NCBI GenBank assembly: GCA_027487845.1
Contig: JAIYCV010000024.1
Location: 17,499 to 81,498 of the forward strand
Length of the DNA stretch: 64,000 nucleotides
Reading direction: 5' to 3'
From: Flammeovirgaceae bacterium
GTDB taxonomy: Bacteria; Bacteroidota; Bacteroidia; Cytophagales; Cyclobacteriaceae
Under the pieces are notes generated by a model, which did no database searches, was not told the origin of the DNA, and saw only the letters and a program-made list of their open reading frames with translations. This document shows, in pieces, positions 1 to 8,049 of this stretch (position 1 is its first letter; every line of letters begins with the position of its first letter). A program made the translations under genes and the position numbers.

Positions 1-1
1 C

Positions 2-1297
2 ACTGGAAAAGTACTCACCTCAGCATTTCTTGGCCAGCCATTGTTTTGGATGTGTCTTGTACTTTTATTACTTGTTTTAAGTACTGTCGCTGGCTTGTAT
101 CCCGCCCTTTACCTTTCCTCTTTCTCGCCAAAGAGCGTGCTTAAATCGGCATTCAGTGCGAGTGGGTATCCTATATTCCGAAAAACGTTGGTGGTGTTGC
201 AATTCTCATCCTCCGTGGTGCTTATCATTTGCACCATTGGGTTGTTCCGTCAATTGAATTACATACAAAATAAAAACCTGGGGTACCAGCCGGAGCAAGT
301 GGTATCCATATTGGTAACGGGCAGCGAAAACAAAGATCAGGTTAACAGTTTAAAAACCAGCTTCGAAGCACTCGCTGGAATAAAAAGAGTTTGCAAAGCG
401 CAGGCTTACCCGGGGCAAGGCGGCAGCGGAAGAAATATTTTGCCGTTGGATGGTCAAGGAAATGGAATTCCTCTTACTACTAATCGTGCTACGTCAGAAA
501 TCTTGGACGTGCTAAACATAAAACTATTAGCAGGAAAAACGCTGCCCGAGAAGCAAAAAGGAGATACTACTGTCCAGGTAGTGGTAAATAAAGTAACTGT
601 CGACTACCTGGGCCTCAGCCCAGAAAAGGCAATAGGCGCGCGTGTAGACATTCAAGGTTTTGATGGCAAGAGTGAAATTGTAGGGGTCATGGAAGACTTT
701 CATGCTAATTCACTTTATCAACCAATTGATGCTTATTGTTTTCATAATGCAGCAACCGAGGGTTACAATAGTCTGTTGGTGAAAATGGAAACCAAGGATG
801 TGAGAAGCACCATGGCTTCACTAGAAAATACCTTTAAAGAAATCGTGCCCACCGCGTTCGAGTTTACTTTCATCGATCAATACCTCGAAAGGCTCTACGC
901 GTCTGACAATCGGTTAGCCAAAATCGTTCTTACTTTCTCGACTATAGCGATTCTAATTGCCTGCTTAGGTCTCTATGCCATGGCCAGTTACACTACGGAA
1001 CAACGCACAAAAGAGATTGGAATCCGAAAAGTAATGGGTGCATCTGTAATTCAACTTTCGAATATGTTATCCAAAGACTTTATGATACTGGTGGTGATCA
1101 GCATAGGTATAGCCATTCCAACAAGTTATTATTTCCTTGACAAATGGATGCAACAGTTTGCTTTCAGAACCAATATCAGTGCTGCGCTTTTTGTGTTGGC
1201 AGCCGCTGCCTCGTTGCTATTAGCATGGTTTACGGTGGCACTAAAAACCGTGAAAGCAGCCCAATCTAATCCAGTGGAAAGCCTGAGAAGCGAGTAA
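2..1297 (+). CDS. ABC transporter permease, FtsX/MacB type (5' end outside window)
   Basis: The reading frame is open to the left edge, so this is the C-terminal part of a longer permease. The first visible residues form a transmembrane helix followed by AGLYPALYLSSF and a VLK motif, typical of the middle of Bacteroidota MacB/FtsX-like permeases. An RKTLVVLQFSSSVVLIICTI helix follows, then a periplasmic domain of about 200 residues. The last 130 residues carry three helices and the EQRTKEIGIRKVMGAS motif, the coupling region of FtsX permeases. The protein ends in the usual NPVESLRSE. Such proteins act with a MacB-type ATPase to move or release substrates at the inner membrane; the substrate here is unknown. 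No partner gene is visible. Confidence 0.9.
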   Translation, partial: TGKVLTSAFLGQPLFWMCLVLLLLVLSTVAGLYPALYLSSFSPKSVLKSAFSASGYPIFRKTLVVLQFSSSVVLIICTIGLFRQLNYIQNKNLGYQPEQVVSILVTGSENKDQVNSLKTSFEALAGIKRVCKAQAYPGQGGSGRNILPLDGQGNGIPLTTNRATSEILDVLNIKLLAGKTLPEKQKGDTTVQVVVNKVTVDYLGLSPEKAIGARVDIQGFDGKSEIVGVMEDFHANSLYQPIDAYCFHNAATEGYNSLLVKMETKDVRSTMASLENTFKEIVPTAFEFTFIDQYLERLYASDNRLAKIVLTFSTIAILIACLGLYAMASYTTEQRTKEIGIRKVMGASVIQLSNMLSKDFMILVVISIGIAIPTSYYFLDKWMQQFAFRTNISAALFVLAAAASLLLAWFTVALKTVKAAQSNPVESLRSE

Positions 1298-1302
1298 GTA
1301 AT

Positions 1303-1331
1303 AAGTTGCAGGTTGCAAGTTGTAGGTTGTT
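1303..1331. repeat. Short GTTGCAG-type repeat
   Basis: Degenerate tandem copies of GTTGCAG/GTTGTAG lie just after the permease stop. The same motif recurs around the four-helix-bundle gene at 23191-23657. No function can be assigned. Confidence 0.5.
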
Positions 1332-1387
1332 CGAAAAAATAACTAAACGCTAAATCATTATTTGTTGGATCGCATTTGTACGTGCTT

Positions 1388-1590
1388 GTCATCGCGAGGA
1401 ACGAAGCGATCTCTATCTCCTATTTTAGTCAACTTTATATTCGAAGCATGTGCGCGCTGGCCTGGCCAAAACAGGGGTAGGTTGTTTTTTAGGCGTCTGA
1501 CACCTTCGAGGTGTCTTGCCGCCTCTGAAATGAATGCAGACTGCTTCGCACCTCGCAGTGCCGAGGGGCATGCCTCGCAGTCACGGACCT
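1388..1590. repeat. Inverted-repeat element with GCGAGGAACGAAGCGATCTC ends
   Basis: The left arm at 1388-1413 contains TCATCGCGAGGAACGAAGC. The right arm at 1538-1560 reads AGACTGCTTCGCACCTCGC, close to its reverse complement. An internal perfect hairpin, GACACCTTCGAGGTGTC, lies near 1498-1514. Closely similar sequences are widespread dispersed repeats in bacteria. A solo arm recurs near 42853-42878 (CTGCGAAGCACGAAGCAGTC). This looks like a non-coding MITE-like element; the short open frames across it are not convincing genes. Confidence 0.6.
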
Positions 1591-1630
1591 CGCTGACCGC
1601 GGCACCATACAAAAAAATCTGACATTACAA

Positions 1631-1724
1631 CCCCGTATTTTCCACGGGTACCATACCGTGTTTTTCCACGGGTAACCCATACCGTGGAAAATACGGGTGC
1701 GATACCGTGGAAAACCACGTTGAC
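1631..1724. repeat. Palindromic ACCGTGGAAAA repeat cluster
   Basis: ATACCGTG begins at 1653, 1679 and 1702 (spacing 26 and 23). The 16-mer CCCGTATTTTCCACGG at 1632-1647 recurs as its exact reverse complement at 1682-1697. The cluster lies about 100 bp before the gene at 1826 and could fold into nested hairpins or bind a protein. Confidence 0.75.
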
Positions 1725-1825
1725 TTTTATTGAAAAGCGTTGGAGGTTTGTAGTGTGCAAAGCGCGTTTATTGCCCAACACTAAAAACAACAGTAGAAAA
1801 AGTAAAAAAACTAACGTTTACCACT

Positions 1826-2317
1826 ATGCAAGAAAACAGAATTTCCATCAAAATCAGCGATGCCGACAAAGCCACTGCACAGGCGGCCATCACCACCCTT
1901 AAAAACACCCTTGCGCCTTACCTTATTGCCCTGAGCAATGACGACCGGCAGACCCTGCCCAAAATGGGCGACAGCAACCTGCCCTTTGTGCAAAAAGCAG
2001 TGGACTATTCCGTAACCAACCCACAGTTTGTGCCAGCCTATATTGACGTGCCCGAATTGAAAGTAGATGTAGATGCGGTGGGTGACCTGCTCGATTTCTT
2101 CCGGCCGCTGGAGCAGGTGTACTCTAACCTTAACGATACCATTATGCTTAGCGGCAGCGAAGCCTATGTAGCAGCACTTGCTTACTACAATAGTGTAAAA
2201 CTGGCCACCAAAATGAAAGTGCCGGGCGCAGAGGCCATTTACAACGACCTTTCGCAGCGGTTTGTAAAACCAAGCGCAAAACCAGCCACTGCCACGCCAA
2301 CCCCCAAAACAGCCTGA
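1826..2317 (+). CDS. Orphan helical protein, 163 aa, family of unknown function
   Basis: A soluble, mostly helical protein with no signal peptide and no membrane segment. It has a conserved-looking core, LPKMGDSNLPFVQKAVDY, and a second helix block, LSGSEAYVAALAYYNSVKLA. The tail is rich in Pro, Ala and Thr. Similar 150-170 aa proteins occur in Bacteroidota as far as I recall, but I know of no function. Codons are strongly biased to C-ending forms and the gene is GC-richer than its surroundings, much like the gene at 43615. It stands alone between two repeat arrays (1631-1724 and 2326-2598), which suggests it travels or is regulated with them. Confidence 0.8.
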   Translation: MQENRISIKISDADKATAQAAITTLKNTLAPYLIALSNDDRQTLPKMGDSNLPFVQKAVDYSVTNPQFVPAYIDVPELKVDVDAVGDLLDFFRPLEQVYSNLNDTIMLSGSEAYVAALAYYNSVKLATKMKVPGAEAIYNDLSQRFVKPSAKPATATPTPKTA

Positions 2318-2325
2318 TTTTGAGG

Positions 2326-2598
2326 TTAGCAAGTACCCCTACCCACTTAGCAAGTACCCCCACCCACCTATGAAGTACCCCCCTCCACCTCATAACTCCC
2401 CTTTCGGAGCTTTTTACTCGGCCACCCAAGCTTTTAACTCGGCCAGCGAAGGTAATAACTCCGAAAGCGGAGCTTTTTGCTCCGAAGGCGGAGCAAAAAG
2501 CTTGCGTGAGGATGCTTTTTACTCGGTTGCCGCAGCTATTTACTCGGTGACCGGAGGTAAAAACTGGGAAGGAGGAAGTATGAGGTGGGTGATGGATT
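2326..2598. repeat. Tandem array with exact 21-bp period, 13 units
   Basis: Starting at TTAGCAAGTACCCCTACCCAC (2326-2346), the sequence divides without gaps into thirteen 21-bp units ending at 2598. Early units share AAGTACCCC, later ones CTTTTTACTCGG and CGGAG. Units drift along the array while the length stays exact. A 21-bp period is two helical turns and seven codons, so long frames stay open; the 117-codon frame across it looks like a by-product. It begins 8 bp after the stop of the 1826 gene. Confidence 0.85.
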
Positions 2599-2755
2599 TG
2601 ACAGGGAGGTCTATCGAAAAAGGTAATATTTTGAGAGGCGGGGCGGAGAAATATAGAAAATCTATTTCGCCAAATAAGCGAAAACGTACCCGAAAAATAT
2701 ATAGCGGAGGTCAACAAGTGTAGGAGCAGTTTCTTATTATTTAAAATTTTTTGAA

Positions 2756-2899
2756 ATGTACTTCAGAACGAGGTATGAAGAAGGCATTTCGAAAATGCAA
2801 GACTCAACGCTCAATAGAATAGTGGGTGATATTAACCTTATGGCGAACGTAATCCACAAAGAAGATTCAATCAATTTGCTAAACAAAATGAAGAAGTAA
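2756..2899 (+). CDS. Possible small protein, 47 aa, first gene of the SLATT operon
   Basis: An ATG frame encoding a charged 47-residue peptide, beginning MYFRTRYEEGISKMQDST and ending in NKMKK. Its stop lies 5 nt before the ATG of the 2905 gene, so it could be translationally coupled. It could also be the C-terminal remnant of a lost gene. No family is recognised and there is no signal peptide or membrane segment. The AT-rich composition matches the operon rather than the repeats upstream. Confidence 0.4.
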   Translation: MYFRTRYEEGISKMQDSTLNRIVGDINLMANVIHKEDSINLLNKMKK

Positions 2900-2904
2900 T
2901 TAAA

Positions 2905-3840
2905 ATGAAGGAACAAAACACAGGAGCAATGAGACGTATTATGAGCGACACCCTTGAGACATATTTTACTTCAAAAGAAAACGGTACCCAATCACGCAAT
3001 TACAAATTTCTTCCTTTATGTCATACTACTTCAGAAGAGTCATTTGATAATATATTAAAAGTGAAGGCTCTTGTACCGAAAGACTGTTCAGTATACTTAA
3101 AAGAGAAACTTTTATATTTTTTTTATGGTAAGTCTGCGTATTTGATCGACCAAAAAAATTTTACATCCATAAATAGAAAGCGACCCGTTGCACTTCTATA
3201 TGATTTTAAAAAAGTACAAAGTATGACCAGTTTCAAGAGGCTGTTACCGTTTGATTCGGGTGGTTATCCTCGTTATGAATTTCCTCAAAGTGTCAGTAAA
3301 GAAATATTCACAATCCAAAACTCACCAGATGGCGGTCGGCTGGAAGATATAGTAAACCTGATTTATGGTGACAATGACAGGTACTTGGATGAAGATATTG
3401 ATGAACAAAAACTTTCAAGTGAGTCTGATCAGAGTCCTGCTGTGAAGGAGATTAAACAGCTCTATGTAGATAGATTATCAAAATTAACCGTAGGTAAACA
3501 GATCATAACGATAGAGGTACAAATTGGAGATGATTCAACTAGTAATCCAAAGCCCTTAGAAATGAATCCGTTTGCAATATTTGTTCCCTATACCGCATTT
3601 ACAGAGGGCGACTTTAAGGCTAAGAAATCTGAGATTGATAAAGTCTTTCCTGGCGTTAAGGTAATCACATATCTTGAAACCAGGACTCCACCGAAACCAG
3701 AAGCTACCAAATCCGCCAAAACAGGGGATGACAAAAAAAGACGTAAAACCACCAAAATAGTCGATGGTATAGAAACAGAGTATTGTCTTAGATATGAAGT
3801 CAGGGAAGAGGTCCGGCAAACCATTAGTAAAAATGAGTAA
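2905..3840 (+). CDS. Unknown protein, 311 aa, possible ADP-ribosyltransferase-like fold
   Basis: First large gene of an AT-rich four-gene set. The N-terminal part carries PLCHTTSEESFDNIL, then CSVYLKEKLLYFFYGKSAY, then RPVALLYDF and LLPFDSGGYPRYEF. The 'H-T-T ... ILxxxxLxP' opening resembles ADP-ribosyltransferase-like domains (DarT and relatives), but this is a weak visual analogy. I recall similar LLYFFYG...AY proteins of unknown function. The C-terminal third is Lys-rich (KTGDDKKRRKTTK). There is no signal peptide or membrane segment, so it is probably cytoplasmic. It overlaps the next gene by 8 nt, which argues for co-translation. The function is not known. Confidence 0.75.
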   Translation: MKEQNTGAMRRIMSDTLETYFTSKENGTQSRNYKFLPLCHTTSEESFDNILKVKALVPKDCSVYLKEKLLYFFYGKSAYLIDQKNFTSINRKRPVALLYDFKKVQSMTSFKRLLPFDSGGYPRYEFPQSVSKEIFTIQNSPDGGRLEDIVNLIYGDNDRYLDEDIDEQKLSSESDQSPAVKEIKQLYVDRLSKLTVGKQIITIEVQIGDDSTSNPKPLEMNPFAIFVPYTAFTEGDFKAKKSEIDKVFPGVKVITYLETRTPPKPEATKSAKTGDDKKRRKTTKIVDGIETEYCLRYEVREEVRQTISKNE

Positions 3841-4816
3841 ATACGAATACGTAGGTTCTGGAAATTGGGGCAGCCCTGAAAGAAGCTGCTTTCTGATACC
3901 AGTTTTCGCTAACGGCAAAAAATATTTTATTCAAAAAATTGTCGATGAAAAAATCCAGAAGTTCATTGAAATCTCTGCGCCCGAGCCCGAATTCATAAGT
4001 AAATCGAATAAGAAAATCGAGAGAAGCAAAAAAGATAAGGGGATTTATTGCTTCAACGTAAAAGGTACACGGCTAATCGAAGGCGATAAGAGCCAAATAG
4101 AGATTGAACTTGCTCAGCTGTTAAGAAAAGAGGACCTAAATGTGCATTCCAAATTTCTCATCGCGAATTTCTTAAACCTATACTTGGAGCAGATAGAGCT
4201 GATTGAAGAAGTAAATAAGGAATTGGAAGACGCAGGGATTTCCAATCGCATCCCTATCGCAGTGCCGTTTGAAGATAAGATTAAAGCTCGAACTAAAAAC
4301 TTTTTTGAAAATATAAAGAAACGTATGGCTGAACTAAATAAAGTACATATTCCTGTTCGAGAATGCGATCTTGGTTTTGTTCATGGTCAATGGGCATATT
4401 TCAAAAACTCAAAATTTAATGCTGCAACAGTCTTTAATAAAACCATTACGACTATTCCTGAAAAGGATAAAATGATGGGCGATATTTTGAAAAAATCAAT
4501 AGACATTTTTGGAGAAACAAACAGAAAAGAGATGATCAAAAATCTCCCGGTTTATGAGTATATGATGTGTTCCTCCGTTTTCCTCGACAATGACATAGCC
4601 CTCGCACAAAGTATCACAACCCGACCTAATAAATCGTCTGGAACAATAATTATGGACTCTAACATTAGAATTGAAAAACAATATCAGTCTGAATACGGAT
4701 TTAAAAAAGTTAATGAGGCTACTCACCTTAAAAGATCTGAGTCTATCGCCTCAAGCGTATTCGAAATAACCAGCTCATTCAGTCAAACAAAAACAAATCC
4801 AAATGAAAATAAATAG
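3833..4816 (+). CDS. Unknown protein, 327 aa, second gene of the SLATT operon
   Basis: I chose ATG at 3833 (MSKYEYVGSGNWG) because it gives the compact ATGAGTAA overlap with the preceding stop; an in-frame ATG at 3794 would overlap by 47 nt. The first 60 residues look like a small beta-rich domain (SCFLIPVFANGKKYFIQKIV). The middle is long and helical with many charged residues. The C-terminal part contains CDLGFVHGQWAYF and a possible second compact domain (MCSSVFLDNDIALAQS). No family is recognised, and there is no signal peptide or membrane segment. It overlaps the following gene by 14 nt. Confidence 0.75.
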   Translation: MSKYEYVGSGNWGSPERSCFLIPVFANGKKYFIQKIVDEKIQKFIEISAPEPEFISKSNKKIERSKKDKGIYCFNVKGTRLIEGDKSQIEIELAQLLRKEDLNVHSKFLIANFLNLYLEQIELIEEVNKELEDAGISNRIPIAVPFEDKIKARTKNFFENIKKRMAELNKVHIPVRECDLGFVHGQWAYFKNSKFNAATVFNKTITTIPEKDKMMGDILKKSIDIFGETNRKEMIKNLPVYEYMMCSSVFLDNDIALAQSITTRPNKSSGTIIMDSNIRIEKQYQSEYGFKKVNEATHLKRSESIASSVFEITSSFSQTKTNPNENK

Positions 4817-7139
4817 CTATGATTTTATCTGGAATTGTTATACGCCAGATGAGCTTGCGCGTGTAGTGGATGATGCTCAATTAAGCAACCAGGGATTCAA
4901 ATTTTTGTATGTTATCGATACCTACGATATAGTTGAAAATTTCTTGCCATACACAGAGATTGAACTTTTCTCCAAAGGAGACAGCAACAAGCTGGCGCAT
5001 AAGTTTATTTGCTATGATTTCCTTTTTGGTCATTTTGACGACAACCCTATCATTTTAGCTAATGAATATCAGGTCGAGTTATTAGCTGTAAAAAACAAGC
5101 TTCAAAAACAGTTAAATGAAGTCAAGGCGGTATATGGCAATCTCAAAAAACTTAAAGAACAAACTCCGGACTTCACGAATGAAGCAAGAACAAGAGAATT
5201 TCTAGTTAAGCATTTTGAGATCATCCTGTTACTATTAATTATTAACGACAAGCGTAAGAATATTTTTCAAGAGTTTTTGAATTTCATACGTGACCGCCTA
5301 ACCGTTTCAGAAATAAAAGTAATTAAGAATGACTCGGCTACAATTAATAAGATTTTCGATGATATTAAACCATCATCTCTTTCAGTCGAAATTTTCGAAC
5401 GTTTCGTGGAGGATAACAAACCCTTCCTAGTGTCTATCGAAGATGATAATGATAGACATATTTTTCTGGAAAACACATTTAGAGATATTCAGGTGGTAGA
5501 ACGTGTCATGAAAATCAATAAAGAGTTCACCCGTCTCGATCTAAAATATTATGTCGTTTATTTGTCATCTGCCAATAAAACAAAAGACCTTCTGGATGCA
5601 GCAAGCAAGGTAGTGCAGGGTTATAAATTTCAATTTCATAGAAATATATTTCAATATTTTTTAAATGCGAGGGTTAAGACCGAATTTGGGGAGGACAGTA
5701 AAAAGACGATTGATCTTCTCACGGGATTAAATGATGCGAGACACAAAATTGAAAGAATCAAAAATGAAAAGACCTTCAATTGGGGGGAGTACAGTGATAT
5801 CGGAAAATCTATCAATAAAATGTTCAGGGAGGCTTCCATAAGAATCGATAATCATTTTTTTTTAAGCATCTATCGAAAATATAACTTTCACAGTGAAGAC
5901 TCAAAGGAAGAGAGCACGACACCCTTGAGTCCCGAAAATGTAAGAAAAATACTCCGGGAGATTGATCAGAATGAAGACAATCTCGTGTCTAAACTGACAA
6001 AATTTGATCAAGATCTGGAGAAATTAAATAGGTCGTTTGAGGTGACTAGTTTGTTACCAAATCTTCACCGAAGGGTCGCGAAGGATATTATTCAAAATGC
6101 TTATCAGCACATTCCTCTTTTACTATTTTTTGGAGATGAAGTAGTGAGTTCTGAGTTACATGAATTCGTGGATGAATTAATTGAACTCAGTAAAGAGGCC
6201 TCTCATAGTCAAAAAGAGAAGAAAAATTCCGTCTTAAAAAAGCTTGATCGAATTGTCAATAAATTTGAGTCGGCAAGAACCGTAAATGAGAAATATACTC
6301 GATCTATCATATTCGCTTACATCAGTTTCGTTGGCAATAATGTTATAGAGAGTGAAGATGAATTAATTGCAAATTTCGAAGGCTTGCTCAAAATGCTTGA
6401 AGCTCAAAATCTGGCAGTCGACATACCGAAAAGTATAGAAGGGAATCGTCTTAGTTATGTGACTAAGCACAACAAATTATTGCCAGAAATATGTTATGTG
6501 TTGATTTGGTTATATCGGAGAAATAAAAGGCAAGATGACGGAATAAGTTTAGGCGAAAAATACCTCGGAATGTTTTCCAATGACCCACGATTGTTACATG
6601 GAGTTGGGCTCTGTCACCAGGTTAAAGATTACGAACGCCTTGAAAGAGATGATTTTTCTGGAGACCTGTTTAATGCATCTGCATTTTTCTTTGAAAAAGC
6701 CCTTCAAGGCTATCAATTAAAATTTGAAAAAAACAAGAATGAAAAAACAAAATCATTACTAGTTAAATCACAAACTGCTATACTTAATTCCCTTGCTAAT
6801 TCAAACATAAGAAAATATGCGTCAGGGTTAGGTGGTATCGAACTGATTTTCGAAGCAGATAAATTAATGACTGACATAAAAACGCTGTTTTCAAAAATAA
6901 GTTTAGACTTCGAGAAGCACGTCACTTATTTTGGAACAAGCATCGAAGTGTTATATTATTTTGCCAGACATAATAAACAATCTGGAGATTTGCCAATCGC
7001 AAAAAAAAAGATAACAGAGGCTTCTCTTGCTCTTTCGAGGCTTACTCAACTCAGTGATTTCGACTTTTCCAGTGATTTTTTTAAGAAACGGTTTAAGGAA
7101 ATTCCTAAGCTGATGAACGAAATTGTACTAAAAAAATAA
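4803..7139 (+). CDS. Large unknown protein, 778 aa, third gene of the SLATT operon
   Basis: The N-terminus contains FLYVIDTYDIVENFLPY, which resembles the first acidic strand of PIN-like nuclease domains (hxhDTxxh). The remaining catalytic acids of such a fold cannot be placed by eye. Residues from about 95 onward are long charged helices with coiled-coil character. The last 250 residues read like TPR-type repeats (RLLHGVGLCHQ, NASAFFFEKALQGYQL). It is probably cytoplasmic. Length and architecture suit a sensor or scaffold in a multi-gene conflict system; that is inference from context. It is followed after 4 nt by the SLATT gene. Confidence 0.75.
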   Translation: MKINSYDFIWNCYTPDELARVVDDAQLSNQGFKFLYVIDTYDIVENFLPYTEIELFSKGDSNKLAHKFICYDFLFGHFDDNPIILANEYQVELLAVKNKLQKQLNEVKAVYGNLKKLKEQTPDFTNEARTREFLVKHFEIILLLLIINDKRKNIFQEFLNFIRDRLTVSEIKVIKNDSATINKIFDDIKPSSLSVEIFERFVEDNKPFLVSIEDDNDRHIFLENTFRDIQVVERVMKINKEFTRLDLKYYVVYLSSANKTKDLLDAASKVVQGYKFQFHRNIFQYFLNARVKTEFGEDSKKTIDLLTGLNDARHKIERIKNEKTFNWGEYSDIGKSINKMFREASIRIDNHFFLSIYRKYNFHSEDSKEESTTPLSPENVRKILREIDQNEDNLVSKLTKFDQDLEKLNRSFEVTSLLPNLHRRVAKDIIQNAYQHIPLLLFFGDEVVSSELHEFVDELIELSKEASHSQKEKKNSVLKKLDRIVNKFESARTVNEKYTRSIIFAYISFVGNNVIESEDELIANFEGLLKMLEAQNLAVDIPKSIEGNRLSYVTKHNKLLPEICYVLIWLYRRNKRQDDGISLGEKYLGMFSNDPRLLHGVGLCHQVKDYERLERDDFSGDLFNASAFFFEKALQGYQLKFEKNKNEKTKSLLVKSQTAILNSLANSNIRKYASGLGGIELIFEADKLMTDIKTLFSKISLDFEKHVTYFGTSIEVLYYFARHNKQSGDLPIAKKKITEASLALSRLTQLSDFDFSSDFFKKRFKEIPKLMNEIVLKK

Positions 7140-7143
7140 TAAT

Positions 7144-7587
7144 ATGCCACCCATTCATCCAACACCTCCCCAACTTCAACTTCTGAAAGATAAAATTGAT
7201 AAACATATTAAGAATATCAATGATAGCAGGATTTACTATCGTACGAAGGCTTTTTCCTTATATATCTCCACCACGGTTTTATCTGCCCTTGTTACCGTGA
7301 TCCTTGGATTGGGCATTCATGATTTGGATGCTTATTCGAAAGGTATATCACTTCTCCTGTCAGCCTTAATTACTGTACTAAGCGCCTACAACACTTTTTT
7401 TAATCATAAGGAACTATGGACAGCTAATAACAATGCTCTTAACAAATTTTACGAATTACGATTCAACATCGAATTTCGTGAACAGGGCGCTAGTCCACTT
7501 TCGCAAACTGAGGTGGACGATTTTAGGAAAAATTATCAGCTCATTTTAGACGAGTTAAACGCTACATGGGCAAAAAGCAGAAGCTAA
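7144..7587 (+). CDS. SLATT-type two-transmembrane protein (candidate effector)
   Basis: A 147-residue protein with an N-terminal amphipathic helix, two hydrophobic segments at about 37-57 and 67-86, and a helical tail (FNHKELWTANNNALNKFYELRFNIEF). This order matches SLATT domains, predicted pore-forming effectors in bacterial conflict systems, usually paired with SMODS or SLOG sensor proteins. Here the partners are three other proteins instead. The start lies 4 nt after the preceding stop, so it is the last gene of the operon. I infer that it would permeabilise the inner membrane when triggered. Confidence 0.75.
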   Translation: MPPIHPTPPQLQLLKDKIDKHIKNINDSRIYYRTKAFSLYISTTVLSALVTVILGLGIHDLDAYSKGISLLLSALITVLSAYNTFFNHKELWTANNNALNKFYELRFNIEFREQGASPLSQTEVDDFRKNYQLILDELNATWAKSRS

Positions 7588-7604
7588 CAATTAGACTCAG
7601 CCTT

Positions 7605-7640
7605 TTTTGCCTGTGGTCGGTGGACACCAACAAAGGCAAG
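7605..7640. repeat. Degenerate REP-like palindrome
   Basis: TTTGCCTGTGGTCGGTG followed closely by ACCAACAAAGGCAAG forms an imperfect hairpin. It is related to the REP palindromes at 7863 and 7984, and a similar GCCCGTGGTCGGTG phrase occurs at 47178-47190. Confidence 0.5.
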
Positions 7641-7740
7641 ACAAAGGCAAGTGCCGCCATCTTAAAAAATTTAGTTTAAATTGTTGATCGGTTACCGTCT
7701 CTTAGCAAAGAAAAATTAAATCATACATCAAAACTCACCA

Positions 7741-7893
7741 TGAGAAATCTGGCGTTACTCACCACCCTGCTAAACCTTTCTTGTCAAATGCTTTTGGCCC
7801 AGCAGAAGCGGGAAATCATAATTCACGATTTTGAAAACAAGCCATCCACTCAACCCTTTGCCTTTGTTGGTGTTCTTCACCAACAAACATGAT
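7741..7893 (+). pseudogene. 5' remnant of a secreted protein gene cut by a REP element
   Basis: An ATG frame encodes a signal-peptide-like start (MRNLALLTTLLNLSCQMLLA) and then QQKREIIIHDFENKPSTQPFAFVGV. The second part resembles the opening of a CarboxypepD_reg-like domain (G-x-V-h-D ... PLPFANV). The frame then runs into the REP palindrome at 7863 and stops. I read it as the start of a once longer secreted or outer-membrane gene truncated by REP/RAYT insertion. The alternative is that the resemblance is accidental in a 50-codon frame. Confidence 0.45.
7863..7887. repeat. REP palindrome copy 1
   Basis: TTTGTTGGTG, TTCTT loop, CACCAACAAA: perfect 10-bp arms. It is followed by CATGATA and a GTTTTCATTATTTT tail shared with copies 2 and 4. 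Confidence 0.9.
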
Positions 7894-7928
7894 AATTTAG
7901 ATAACCGAGTTTTCATTATTTTAGGGCA

Positions 7929-8021
7929 ATGGAGGAACCTATACCAAAGGAACATGCCGAGTTTTTAACAGTAACTCTTGGCCTTTGTTGGTGTTCTTCA
8001 CCAACAAACATGATACCATAG
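7929..8021 (+). pseudogene. Truncated duplicate of the RAYT transposase 5' end
   Basis: ATG followed by codons for MEEPIPKEHAEFLTVT, nearly identical to the start of the full RAYT gene 121 bp downstream (MEEAIPKQHAEFLTVT). After these 16 codons the frame enters REP copy 2 and ends. The upstream 70 bp are duplicated as well, so the whole unit (REP, leader, first codons) is a diverged tandem duplication. Confidence 0.8.
7984..8008. repeat. REP palindrome copy 2
   Basis: Identical 25-bp palindrome with a TTCTT loop, about 40 bp upstream of the intact RAYT start. The flank CATGATACCATAGATAGC and GTTTTCATTATTTTAGGG is shared with copies 1 and 4. Confidence 0.9.
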
Positions 8022-8049
8022 ATAGCCATGTTTTCATTATTTTAGGGTG

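Noticed and set aside
1362..1622. Overlapping frames on both strands in the inverted-repeat element
   Set aside because: The element is a dispersed repeat with hairpin ends; neither frame has protein-like features.
2370..2723. Open frame of 117 codons on the plus strand
   Set aside because: It runs through the 21-bp repeat array; a period divisible by three keeps frames open, and the composition is not protein-like.
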